Shown here: in pieces, positions 50,921 to 58,748 of the stretch
Layout of the letters: every line of letters begins with the position of its first letter
Position numbering within the stretch: the stretch's first letter is position 1
DNA from: Rubricoccus sp963708165
GTDB lineage: Bacteria; Bacteroidota; Rhodothermia; Rhodothermales; Rubricoccaceae
Direction: 5' to 3'
Length of the DNA: 64,000 nt
Assembly (NCBI GenBank): GCA_963708165.1
Contig: OY970187.1
Coordinates: 1,612,001-1,676,000, forward strand
Notes under the pieces: generated by a model
What the model saw: the letters and a program-made list of their open reading frames with translations, nothing else
The model's database searches: none
Told to the model about the DNA's origin: nothing
Program-made: the position numbers and the translations under genes

Positions 50921-52540
50921 ATGGATCTCTCCGAGCTTCCCCCCCTCCCCGACGACGAGCCGCCGCGCCCCTTGCGCATCGACGACGAGGGGCACACGTT
51001 CTCGCTCGCCCAGCTAACCGGCGGCGACCGCCAGAGGCGGCCCGCAAAGGTGACGCCGCTGCGTGAGCAGGCCGGCCGGATGCCTCCGCAAGCCGTCGAT
51101 GTGGAAAAAGCCGTTCTGGGCGCGCTGCTCATCGAACGCGACGCGATTCCGAAGGCCATCGAGGTGCTACCCGCGGACTCGTTTTACGACGCGCGGCACG
51201 AGAAAATTTACGCGGCTGTCCAGGCGCTTTTCGAGCGCGCCAACCCTGTCGACCTTATCACGCTCAGCGAAGAGCTCAAGCGCCGAGGCGACTACGACGC
51301 CATCGGCGGCTACTACCTGACGGAGCTCACCACGAGCGTGGCGAGCGCGGCCAACGTGGAGTACCACGCGCGCATCATCGCGGAGAAGAGCCTCTTGCGG
51401 AAGCTCATCACGACGATGACAGGCGTGGTGGGCGAGGCGTTCGAGACCACGACAGACGCGTTCGATCTGCTGGACCGCGCTGAGCGCGAGATTTTCCAGA
51501 TCTCGGAGTCGCAACTGCGCAAGGGTGCGGTCAGCATGATGAGCGTGGTCAAGGACACGCTCACGCACCTGGAAAGCATCCACGGCCAGGAACAGGGCGT
51601 GACCGGCGTGCCGTCGGGTTTTACGTCGCTCGACGCGATGACGGGCGGATGGCAGAACTCGGACATGGTCGTGATCGCGGCGCGTCCGTCGATGGGCAAG
51701 ACTGCGCTCTCGCTCGCGGTGATGCGCAACGCGGCGCTCAACCCGCAAAAACCAACCGGTGTCGCGTTTTTCTCGCTGGAGATGAGCGCGCAGCAATTGG
51801 CGCAGCGCCTGCTTACATCCGAAGCCCGTGTGGACGCGCAGGCTGCTCGTACCGGCCGCCTGCACGACGACGATTGGCCCAAGCTCGCGCGCGCCGCGGG
51901 TCGCCTCTCCGCTGCCAGCATCTTTATCGACGACACGCCCGGCCTGGGCATTCTGGAGCTTCGCGCCAAGTGCCGACGCCTCAAAGCCGAGCACGACATC
52001 GGCCTTGTCATTGTGGATTACCTCCAGCTCATGCACGGCACGGCGCAGACGAAGGGCTCGAACCGTGAGCAGGAAATCGCACAAATCAGTCGATCCCTGA
52101 AGGGTTTGGCGAAAGAACTGAACGTTCCCGTTCTCGCGCTCTCGCAGCTCTCGCGTGCCGTCGAATCCCGTCCGGACAAGCGCCCGATGCTCTCCGACCT
52201 TCGCGAGTCCGGCTCCATTGAGCAGGACGCCGACGTGGTGATGTTCATCTACCGCGCCGAGCGCTACGGCATCACCGTCGACGAAAACGGCAACTCGACC
52301 GAGGGCCTCGGCGAACTCATCATCGGCAAGCAGCGAAACGGACCAATTGGCATCGCGAAGGTGGCGTTCGTCAACCAATTCGCGCGCTTCGAGAACCTGA
52401 CGAGCTACGTCCAGAGCGATCCATATGGCGGCGACCCTGGCTTCGGCACTCCAGATCCCTATGGGGATACGCCCTACGGAGGAGGGGACGGTTCCGGCCC
52501 ACCTCCGCTTCCACCGCCTGCTACCGACGCGCCGTTCTAG
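50921..52540 (+). CDS. dnaB: Replicative DNA helicase DnaB
   Basis: 539 residues. The N-terminal helical domain begins at VDVEKAVLGALLIERDAIPKAIEVLPADSFYDARHEKIYAAVQ; RecA-like ATPase has Walker A ARPSMGKTALSL, FFSLEMSAQQLAQRLL, Walker B LVIVDYLQLMHG, SRSLKGLAKELNVPVLALSQLSRAVE and the arginine finger segment RPMLSDLRESGSIEQDADVVMFIYR. No intein. C-terminus is Gly/Pro-rich and ends PPPLPPPATDAPF, resembling the acidic D-x-P-F tip of SSB. The same tail recurs at 61248-61292. A single dispersed element is at 51029. The start at 50921 follows an element by six bases. Confidence 0.97.
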   Translation: MDLSELPPLPDDEPPRPLRIDDEGHTFSLAQLTGGDRQRRPAKVTPLREQAGRMPPQAVDVEKAVLGALLIERDAIPKAIEVLPADSFYDARHEKIYAAVQALFERANPVDLITLSEELKRRGDYDAIGGYYLTELTTSVASAANVEYHARIIAEKSLLRKLITTMTGVVGEAFETTTDAFDLLDRAEREIFQISESQLRKGAVSMMSVVKDTLTHLESIHGQEQGVTGVPSGFTSLDAMTGGWQNSDMVVIAARPSMGKTALSLAVMRNAALNPQKPTGVAFFSLEMSAQQLAQRLLTSEARVDAQAARTGRLHDDDWPKLARAAGRLSAASIFIDDTPGLGILELRAKCRRLKAEHDIGLVIVDYLQLMHGTAQTKGSNREQEIAQISRSLKGLAKELNVPVLALSQLSRAVESRPDKRPMLSDLRESGSIEQDADVVMFIYRAERYGITVDENGNSTEGLGELIIGKQRNGPIGIAKVAFVNQFARFENLTSYVQSDPYGGDPGFGTPDPYGDTPYGGGDGSGPPPLPPPATDAPF

Positions 52541-52675
52541 TCCCTGCTTGGCGATCTAGTGCGAGGCCAAGCACGAGCACTGCGGCTCTGCATGGGACGG
52601 ACGCGGATTCGGTAGACAGAGGTTGAGCCTCTGGCGGAGCCGTAGACGACACTCCTCTGGCGCCAGAGGCAAGGT

Positions 52676-53344
52676 CTACCGTGATACGCCCTGCGAGTCC
52701 GGGTCCCGACGCAGATCGTTGGCATCCGTGTCATCGATGATCACGGATTGGGCCTGAGCGCCAATCAGCCGCTTCCGAAACGTTCCGAGGTCTCGCTCGC
52801 CTGGTTCTAAGTCTGTGCCTTGCACCTCCTGGTAAAACGGGCCCCGGTCGGTTTCGATACGGAAGTAGATCTCGTAGGAGCCGATGTTTACATCGCCAGT
52901 GTTGAGGGCGCGGTACTCGACGGTTACGAAAGAGCTGTCTTGCGTAAACGGCTCGTTGGTAAAGCCCAGAACCTCGGCGCCAAACTCCGGGTCTGTGGAC
53001 GAATCGTCATCGTCCTCCTCCTCTCGAAGAAAGAGTGTGGCTCGGGTCGTGCCGTCCCTGCGTACAGCTACGGTGACGGTTCCAGCGTTGAAACCCACGC
53101 GAGTGGCAGTTACGGTGTACGTCCCGACCAAAGCGGCATCAATCGTGAAGTTGCCGTCGCTGTCTGCAGTTATCGCCTCGGTGGCAGGGCTCGTCGTGAT
53201 GCCAGCGCTAGGTATTGGCGCCCCGGTGTTGAAATCCACCACCGTCCCCTGGATGGTTCCGAAGCGCTCAATGTCAACGACGCCGTCCTTGCACGCGCTT
53301 AGCGCCAGTGTAAAGGAAAGAGCAAATAGAAGGACGAAGCGCAT
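52676..53344 (-). CDS. Lipoprotein with carboxypeptidase-regulatory-like domain
   Basis: 222 residues from ATG 53344, which gives a lipoprotein signal MRFVLLFALSFTLALSAC. Residues about 32-105 form a CarboxypepD_reg/Ig-like fold (IQGTVVDFNTGAPIPSAGITTSP, DSDGNFTIDAALVGTYTVTATRVGFNAGTVTVAV), an acidic linker EEEDDDDSS, then a beta-rich C-terminal domain. Exposed on the envelope. It lies downstream of the curlin run on the same strand and may be linked to it, but no curli gene of this kind is known to me. Confidence 0.75.
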   Translation of the reverse strand: MRFVLLFALSFTLALSACKDGVVDIERFGTIQGTVVDFNTGAPIPSAGITTSPATEAITADSDGNFTIDAALVGTYTVTATRVGFNAGTVTVAVRRDGTTRATLFLREEEDDDDSSTDPEFGAEVLGFTNEPFTQDSSFVTVEYRALNTGDVNIGSYEIYFRIETDRGPFYQEVQGTDLEPGERDLGTFRKRLIGAQAQSVIIDDTDANDLRRDPDSQGVSR

Positions 53345-53385
53345 CAGCGTTGCAAAGGGTAGGCCGAAAGGTAGCGGGAATTGTC

Positions 53386-53742
53386 CTACTGAGCCGCTTG
53401 CTCGAACACTTCCGTGGTCGTTCGCCCATCCGACCACGACACGACGAGTTCTGCCGTTACGCTGTCGCCAGAGGCGGCGTTTATCCGGCTTACCGAGAGC
53501 GTGTCCGCGGCGCCTCCGGCCACGTCGAACGCTCCGGACTGGTTTGACCGTGATGTACCGCTCGCGCCCTTCTTACTCACAACGAGTGAGTATGAGCCTT
53601 GGGCAGGGCCTCTGGCGAGAACTGAGAACGCGTACGTGGTCTCGTCCTGTTGCGTCTTCAGAACGACCGAGCCGTCTTGCGGCGTTTGGGTGCTCACGCA
53701 TCCCACCAGTAAAGCGAACAGGGCGAGAGTAAAGGCATTCAC
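53386..53742 (-). CDS. csgH: CsgH-like curli amyloid chaperone lipoprotein
   Basis: 118 residues. Signal MNAFTLALFALLVGC with lipobox VGC. The mature part YAFSVLARGPAQGSYSLVVSKKGASGTSRSNQSGAFDVAG...DTLSVSRINAASGDSVTAELVVSWSDG has the Ig-like beta-sandwich pattern of CsgC/CsgH: S-K-x-G-x-S-G-x-S-x-x-x-Q-S-G and a closing strand with S-D-G. These proteins stop curlin from aggregating in the periplasm. Here it is membrane-anchored instead of soluble. It follows the CsgB-like gene by two bases, so it is in the curlin operon. Assignment by pattern only. Confidence 0.72.
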   Translation of the reverse strand: MNAFTLALFALLVGCVSTQTPQDGSVVLKTQQDETTYAFSVLARGPAQGSYSLVVSKKGASGTSRSNQSGAFDVAGGAADTLSVSRINAASGDSVTAELVVSWSDGRTTTEVFEQAAQ

Positions 53743-53744
53743 GC

Positions 53745-54314
53745 TTAGCGACGCTCGACTGTGAGTTGGAGGCCGTTGCCACGTTGGCTGATAGATGCCG
53801 GTGCCACTCCCGTCTCCACGAATTGGACGGCGTTGTTCTCGTTTCCGACCTGGCTGATCGAGAACGGTTGTGTGGCTGTACCTGCGAGAAGAAGCGTGTA
53901 GGAGTTGTTGGCCCCTGCTTGCACAGATCCATCGAGGATCTCGTTGCTAGAGCCGATCACGTCTCCGACGAATGTGTTGCCATTGCCGATTTGGCTCAGC
54001 GAAAACAGGTTCTCATTCCCCACGATGTCAAGTCCGACCAAGTTGCCCTGCCCGCTCTGGACGATGTCCGCCTTGTTCATGATGCCTCGTTGCGAGACCG
54101 CGATCACATTGGTCTGCGCAGATATCCCAAGAACCGCTGCGTCGAGTGCCTCGCGAGAGGCCAGCCCCGCTCCGGCCAATTCGGGCGCAGCCTCTGTGCT
54201 GAACGAGAGCCCAGCCTGTTGGATAAAGGTCTCACTAGCCTGCGCCGCCGCCAGAGGCGCCGATAGGCTCATTGCCACGAGGAGGCACGAACGTGAGAAC
54301 GTCAGCTTGGGCAT
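53745..54314 (-). CDS. csgB: CsgB-like minor curlin (second copy)
   Basis: 189 residues from ATG 54314 with signal peptide MPKLTFSRSCLLVAMSLSAPLAAAQA. It has a non-repetitive stretch up to about 80, then curlin-type repeats with Q-x-G-x-x-N: VSQRGIMNKADIVQSGQGNLVGLDIVGNENLFSLSQIGNGNTFVG, ISQVGNENNAVQF, ISQRGNGLQLTVERR. The basic end (VERR) is like the C-terminal anchor of CsgB, which nucleates CsgA on the cell surface. Gene names csgA/csgB here are functional guesses from repeat content. Confidence 0.72.
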   Translation of the reverse strand: MPKLTFSRSCLLVAMSLSAPLAAAQASETFIQQAGLSFSTEAAPELAGAGLASREALDAAVLGISAQTNVIAVSQRGIMNKADIVQSGQGNLVGLDIVGNENLFSLSQIGNGNTFVGDVIGSSNEILDGSVQAGANNSYTLLLAGTATQPFSISQVGNENNAVQFVETGVAPASISQRGNGLQLTVERR

Positions 54315-54386
54315 AGGGAGAAGGGTATGGCATCTGTTTCGTGAGCGATCCATTCGTCGGCGCGCCCACGAAACAGTTTGCTCTGG

Positions 54387-55358
54387 TTAGTTCTGTACTA
54401 CGGTCGCGTTGTTCCTGCTTCCGGACTGCATCACGTCGGACGTGTTGCCATCGCCCATTTGCTGGACTGACGCGCGGTTTCTGCTTCCATTCTGCATTAG
54501 TTCGGAGTCGTGGCCATCTCCCATCTGCACGGAGCTGAACACGTTTTGCGACCCATCCTGAGATGCTACAGAGCGGTTTTCGATCCCAACCTGGTACATT
54601 CTAGCGTCGTTGCGTGTGCCTCCGTTCTGGTAGATGGACGCATACGAATCTTCTGATCCGGCCTCGGTGGCCGTGGGAACAGGAGGGAAGAAATCGTCCT
54701 GGCGGTCTCCTTGTGAGATCAGGGCAACGTTCAGCGACGTGCTGCTTGTCTGGGTAATGACCGCTTCGTCGTTTGCGGACGTTAGCGTGAACCCGCCCTG
54801 GCGAGCCAGCGCGATGTTGTCTAGACCTCCCTGGGACAGCTCGATTGTGGAGTTGGTAGCCGAGCCGTTGTTGAATCCTTGAGCGGTCGCTGCTCGCCCT
54901 GCGCTACCGGTCTGCACAACCGTCGAGGCTACATCCGAGGCGGTACCGCCTGACGTTCCTTGGTATACGATCCCCCCGTCTCCCAAAGCGTTGTTCGACG
55001 TAAATCCGGTGTTATCTGAACCCGTCTGGGTCACGGTCGCCTTATTACCGAACATGGCGGTTGCGTCTCCAAATCCGTCGATTCGCCCCTGGTAGATCAC
55101 GCCCTCGTTCCGGCTTCCAAACTGACTGACGGTGGCGGTGTTCTCTCCAACCTGAATGATCACCGCGATGTTGTCGCTCACAGCAGCGCCAGAGGCGCCT
55201 TGCTCCACTGTAGCTGTGTTCGAGCCCGTCTGGTCGACTCTCGCGCTGTTGTCACTCCCCTGTTGATCAGTGGTGGACGTGTTTTGAGCCTTTACGCTCG
55301 TCGTAAATCCGAGCGCGAGTGCACAGATCAAGAGGTTGCGTATAGTTGAGTTCTGCAT
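54387..55358 (-). CDS. csgA: Long curlin (CsgA-like) 1
   Basis: 323 residues. Signal MQNSTIRNLLICALALGFTTSVKAQ. The mature chain is one long array of curlin repeats of about 20-25 residues with Q-x-G-x-x-N-x-A-x-V-x-Q (VDQTGSNTATVEQ, VTQTGSDNTGFTSN, MGDGNTSDVMQSGSRNNATVVQN). E. coli CsgA has five repeats; here roughly ten to twelve are visible, often interrupted by short loops. Would form extracellular amyloid fibres. Almost free of dispersed elements (one at 55190), consistent with repeats under protein constraint. Confidence 0.85.
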   Translation of the reverse strand: MQNSTIRNLLICALALGFTTSVKAQNTSTTDQQGSDNSARVDQTGSNTATVEQGASGAAVSDNIAVIIQVGENTATVSQFGSRNEGVIYQGRIDGFGDATAMFGNKATVTQTGSDNTGFTSNNALGDGGIVYQGTSGGTASDVASTVVQTGSAGRAATAQGFNNGSATNSTIELSQGGLDNIALARQGGFTLTSANDEAVITQTSSTSLNVALISQGDRQDDFFPPVPTATEAGSEDSYASIYQNGGTRNDARMYQVGIENRSVASQDGSQNVFSSVQMGDGHDSELMQNGSRNRASVQQMGDGNTSDVMQSGSRNNATVVQN

Positions 55359-55460
55359 GGAATCCTGTATCGGGGAAGGGATTTCTGTTTGGGACCCTAG
55401 CGGTCCCGAATGAGGTCAGTAAGCGCCAGAGGCCGGCGGGGCCTCTGGCGCTGGACGTGC

Positions 55461-56438
55461 CTACTGCTGCACGATGGTCGCCGAGTTCTCCATGCCGTTC
55501 TGCATCACCGTCGAGGTGTTGCCAGCGCTGCCGAAGATCACGTCCGCCACGTTGAGGTCGCCCATCTGAGTCACGTCGAGCGTGTTGTCCTGGAAGTTGC
55601 TGAACGAGGCGTCGAGGTTGTTGCTGTCGCCGTTCTGCATCGTCGAGATGGCGCTGTTGCGACCGGCGCCGAACACGAAGGCGTTGTTCAAGTCGCCGAG
55701 CTGCGTCATCGTCAGGTCCGAGCCAAAGGCGGTCGACCCGCGGTAGTACATCGTGTTCTCGTCGCCCTGCTGGAACTGTACGATGGCCGCGTTCTGGCCG
55801 CCGGGGCCAGCGACGCCCTGGTTGTTGCCACCCAGGAACTGCACCACGTTCTCGTCGCCAATCTGCGTCTGCTCGAGCCGAGCGCCCGACGTACCGCCGA
55901 GACCGTTGCCGGTGTCACCGCTCATCTCCGCGAAGTTGCGGTCGCCGTCCTGTAGCTGCGTGATGTTGTCGCGCGAGCGCTGGCCGGTAACGGTGATGAA
56001 CGCCTCGTTCTCGTCGCCGAGCTGGGTCTGGGTCGTCGTGCGGGTCTGGTTGTCGTTCTGCTCCGAACGGGTCCTCACCTGAGCGACGTTGAGCGAGCCA
56101 TCCTGGTCGATGTTCGAGATCATCACCGTGCCGCGGCCCCGCTCGTTGAGCTGGTCGATGGTGCCGTAGTTGCCGGTGCCGCCAGACTGCGTGATGCTCG
56201 CCTGGCTGGCGTTGCCGACCTGCTTGACGAAAGCCTCGTTGGCCGCGCCCGTCTGGTCGACATCTGCGGCATTGTTGTTGCCCGACTGGTTGACGTCGGC
56301 GAAGGAGCCGGCAGTTGTCTGGGTGCTAATACCGCCAGCGGTGACGGCGCCGGCTACGGGGCGGCTGTCGTTAGCAGTCTGGGCGCTGACCGCCGTAGTC
56401 ATGCCGAGTGCGAGTGCGAGTGCGAGAAGACTCCTCAT
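55461..56438 (-). CDS. csgA: Long curlin (CsgA-like) 2
   Basis: 325 residues. Signal MRSLLALALALGMTTAVSAQ. Curlin-type array: VNQSGNNNAADVDQTGAANEAFVKQVGNASQASITQSGGTGN, then TTQTQLGDENEAFITVTGQRSRDNITQLQDGDRNFAEM, ending TVMQNGMENSATIVQQ. Repeats are of variable spacing. Signal peptide and C-terminus are close to those of the next upstream gene, suggesting recent duplication. A palindrome and extra elements fill the 102-base gap downstream. Confidence 0.85.
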   Translation of the reverse strand: MRSLLALALALGMTTAVSAQTANDSRPVAGAVTAGGISTQTTAGSFADVNQSGNNNAADVDQTGAANEAFVKQVGNASQASITQSGGTGNYGTIDQLNERGRGTVMISNIDQDGSLNVAQVRTRSEQNDNQTRTTTQTQLGDENEAFITVTGQRSRDNITQLQDGDRNFAEMSGDTGNGLGGTSGARLEQTQIGDENVVQFLGGNNQGVAGPGGQNAAIVQFQQGDENTMYYRGSTAFGSDLTMTQLGDLNNAFVFGAGRNSAISTMQNGDSNNLDASFSNFQDNTLDVTQMGDLNVADVIFGSAGNTSTVMQNGMENSATIVQQ

Positions 56439-56573
56439 GGGGTTGTGTGTTGTGGTGCCCTACCGGGCGGTGTGAATACGTGTCGAGAGCGGCCAGCCGC
56501 CGAGGCATCGCCTCTGGCGCCAGAGGCCGCAGTGTGCGCCAGAGGCCGGCGGGGCCTCTGGCGCAGGACGTGC

Positions 56574-57575
56574 CTACTGCTGCGTGACAGTCGCCGTGTT
56601 GCTGTTGCCGATCTGGCTCACCGTCGCGTCGTTGCGGATGCTGCCGAACGTGATCGTGGCCGTGTTGCCCATGCCGATCTGCGTCGACATGATGTCGTTG
56701 TCCCGGTTGCCGTTATAGTCGGCCGAGAGCGTGTTCGACTCGCCGTCCTGCGTCGCGTCAATCGAGCTGCGGTCGCTAAAGCCATTGCTGCCACCGGCGC
56801 TCGCGAAGCCGTCGACGTCGATCAGGTTCTGCGTCGCCATCGTGCCGCCGAAGTTGCCCGACTGGCTGATGGTGATCCGGGCGTTGGTCGCGCTGCCGGA
56901 CGACATGATGCTCGCCTCGTTCCAGTCGCCGACCTGCGTCAACGAGGACTCCGATGTGCCCGAGAGACCGATCATCTCAACCCGGTTGTCGTCGCCAGTC
57001 TGCGCCCAGTAGTGCTCGGTGCCGTTGCCACCATCTCCGAGGTAGGCGTAGTTGCGGTCGCCCGTCTGGATCTGGCGGACGCGGGCGGTATTGCCGCTGG
57101 TCGACACGTCGGCCGGGTCAGCATCACGGCCGCTGACGAAGGCCGTGTTGTTATTGCCGTCCTGGCGCTGCGTTACGGAGCGGCTCACGACACGTTGGTA
57201 TGCATCCGCGGAGTTGTTGTTACCGACCTGCTCGATGGTGATCATCGGGTCGGGGCCGTTTCCGCCATCGGCGCGCACTTCACCGAAGGCCTGGTTGTTC
57301 GAGCCCGTCTGGTCGATGTCGATCTTGATGATGCTCTTGGCACCGCCGGTGTCCCAGGTGTCGACATCGGCGACGTTGCCCGTGCCGCCGTTCTGGTCGA
57401 CGTTGACGATGGTGCCGTTGCCGAGGGTGTTGACGAGGGCTGACTGGGCGGCGCCCGACTGATTGACGGTGGCGCGGCTGTCGTTGCCTGTCTGGTTGAC
57501 GGTGGCGGAGCTGCCTTGGGCACTGGCGGCGCCGGCGAGGCCGAGGGCGAGGGCAAGTGTGAGGAGATTTCGCAT
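56574..57575 (-). CDS. csgA: Long curlin (CsgA-like) 3
   Basis: 333 residues. Signal MRNLLTLALALGLAGAASAQ, near-identical in style to curlin 2. Array begins ATVNQTGNDSRATVNQSGAAQSALVNTLGNGTIVNVDQNGGTGNVADV and ends ATVSQIGNSNTATVTQQ. The largest of the three. Short leader hairpins with GCCC/GGGC arms lie just before the starts of curlins 2 and 3. No dispersed elements inside the frame; four copies fill the gap after its stop. Confidence 0.85.
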   Translation of the reverse strand: MRNLLTLALALGLAGAASAQGSSATVNQTGNDSRATVNQSGAAQSALVNTLGNGTIVNVDQNGGTGNVADVDTWDTGGAKSIIKIDIDQTGSNNQAFGEVRADGGNGPDPMITIEQVGNNNSADAYQRVVSRSVTQRQDGNNNTAFVSGRDADPADVSTSGNTARVRQIQTGDRNYAYLGDGGNGTEHYWAQTGDDNRVEMIGLSGTSESSLTQVGDWNEASIMSSGSATNARITISQSGNFGGTMATQNLIDVDGFASAGGSNGFSDRSSIDATQDGESNTLSADYNGNRDNDIMSTQIGMGNTATITFGSIRNDATVSQIGNSNTATVTQQ

Positions 57576-57718
57576 GGGGTTATATGTGTTGTGCCCAGTT
57601 GGGCAACTGTTTATGTGTGCGGTCGGATGCCGCGTCTCGCGGAGGCGGTCGCCTCTGGGCCTGCGAGGGGCCGTGGTGTCAAAAAGGGCGGCCTCTCGCG
57701 AAGCCGCCCCTGGGTATC

Positions 57719-58162
57719 TTATGGAAACGAGCCGCCAGCATTCTGGCGGACGATAACGGTATTGGCGTTGCCATTCTGGGTGACCTGCGCCACCGCGCCA
57801 GCGCCCTGCTGGATAAAGGCCTGGTTTCCGTTGCCAATCTGGTTCAGCATGAGGCGGCTGGCCTCAAAGGACAGCGCGGACGCCAAGGCGTCACCGTTGC
57901 CCAGCGCATCGAAACCCGCGAGAACGTTGCCGTTGCCGCGTTGCAAGACCGCTGCGTACGCGCCGCCGTCCTGCTCAAGAAGGGCGACGTTGCCGCCCAT
58001 TCCCTGCTGCTGGATCCGCGCCTCATTGCCTCCCCCCCCTACAGAACTCTGCAGAAGCACGGTGGCGTTCAGGCTACCGACCTGCTCCACGAATGCTAAA
58101 GACTGAGCCCCAGCAGGCGTAGCGAGTACGAAGAAGAGAAAAGCGAAGAGGTACAGGCGCAT
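57719..58162 (-). CDS. csgB: CsgB-like minor curlin
   Basis: 147 residues. Signal MRLYLFAFLFFVLATPAGAQ. About five degenerate curlin repeats: VEQVGSLNATVLLQ, IQQQGMGGNVALLEQDGGAYAAVLQRGNGNV, LNQIGNGNQAFIQQGAGAVAQVTQNGNANTVIVRQN. Length and first position in the curlin run fit the CsgB nucleator. Upstream is a 586-base region without genes and probably the curlin promoter. Confidence 0.75.
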   Translation of the reverse strand: MRLYLFAFLFFVLATPAGAQSLAFVEQVGSLNATVLLQSSVGGGGNEARIQQQGMGGNVALLEQDGGAYAAVLQRGNGNVLAGFDALGNGDALASALSFEASRLMLNQIGNGNQAFIQQGAGAVAQVTQNGNANTVIVRQNAGGSFP

Positions 58163-58748
58163 GTATGGGTTGTTATCAACGTGGCATTAGCTCCCCGTCG
58201 CGCGCCGGCATACCGGTGGCTCAAGGGCTGTCGTAGTCAAAGCGAAAATGCTCTAGATGAGTCGGGGCAACAGGCCCCCCACATGGGGCACTGCTAAATC
58301 GATGGGTCGCGTAGCGCTGCCCGAAAGAGGGATAGCGAAGGCGAAGCCGGCCTTACAGGCCGTGCACAGGTATGGGTTGGGCATCACTTGGGGAAGGAAA
58401 GAGATGCGACGCAGCAAAGCGCCGGCACGCAACCTCAAGTGGTGGGGCAGCCGGGCTGCCTTGAGTTGCACAAGCCACCAGGGGCGGCACGCATGACCCT
58501 CTTGAGAGCACCGTGCCAATCCTGACGTACCACTATTTAACAATCACGATGGAAACAAGCAACAACGCTGAGTGAAGATGAACTGAGAGCCCCGTCTAGC
58601 TTCCCACATAGCCTTCTCATAGTGGCAACCCTATATTCCTAACTATAGAAGGCCATCCACCTCCCTCATCCCCCCTTTGTGACAGGTTAGCCAGAGCGCC
58701 AGAGGCCTCTGGCGCCGAGCGGTCACAGAGCGGGTCCCCCGAACGTGT
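58163..58748. other. Gene-free region between csgG and csgB, with hairpins
   Basis: 586 bases with no supported gene; only weak open frames exist on either strand. Around 58430-58468 CAACCTCAAG and CTTGAGTTG flank GGCAGCC-G-GGCTGCC, and TGGTGG (58440-58445) could pair instead with CCACCA (58475-58480), so two mutually exclusive folds are possible. 58510-58680 is AT-rich and probably holds the promoter of the curlin operon, giving a leader of 350 bases or more. Dispersed elements appear only at 58698-58716. Neither a known riboswitch nor a mobile element is recognised. Confidence 0.5.

Noticed and set aside
53745..58162. CRISPR or tandem DNA repeats in the curlin genes
   Set aside because: Periodicity is at the protein level (curlin repeats) with diverged codons and open frames.
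58253..58543. Possible small minus-strand gene upstream of csgB
   Set aside because: No recognisable domain, no sensible start context, and composition unlike neighbours; I describe the region as gene-free.
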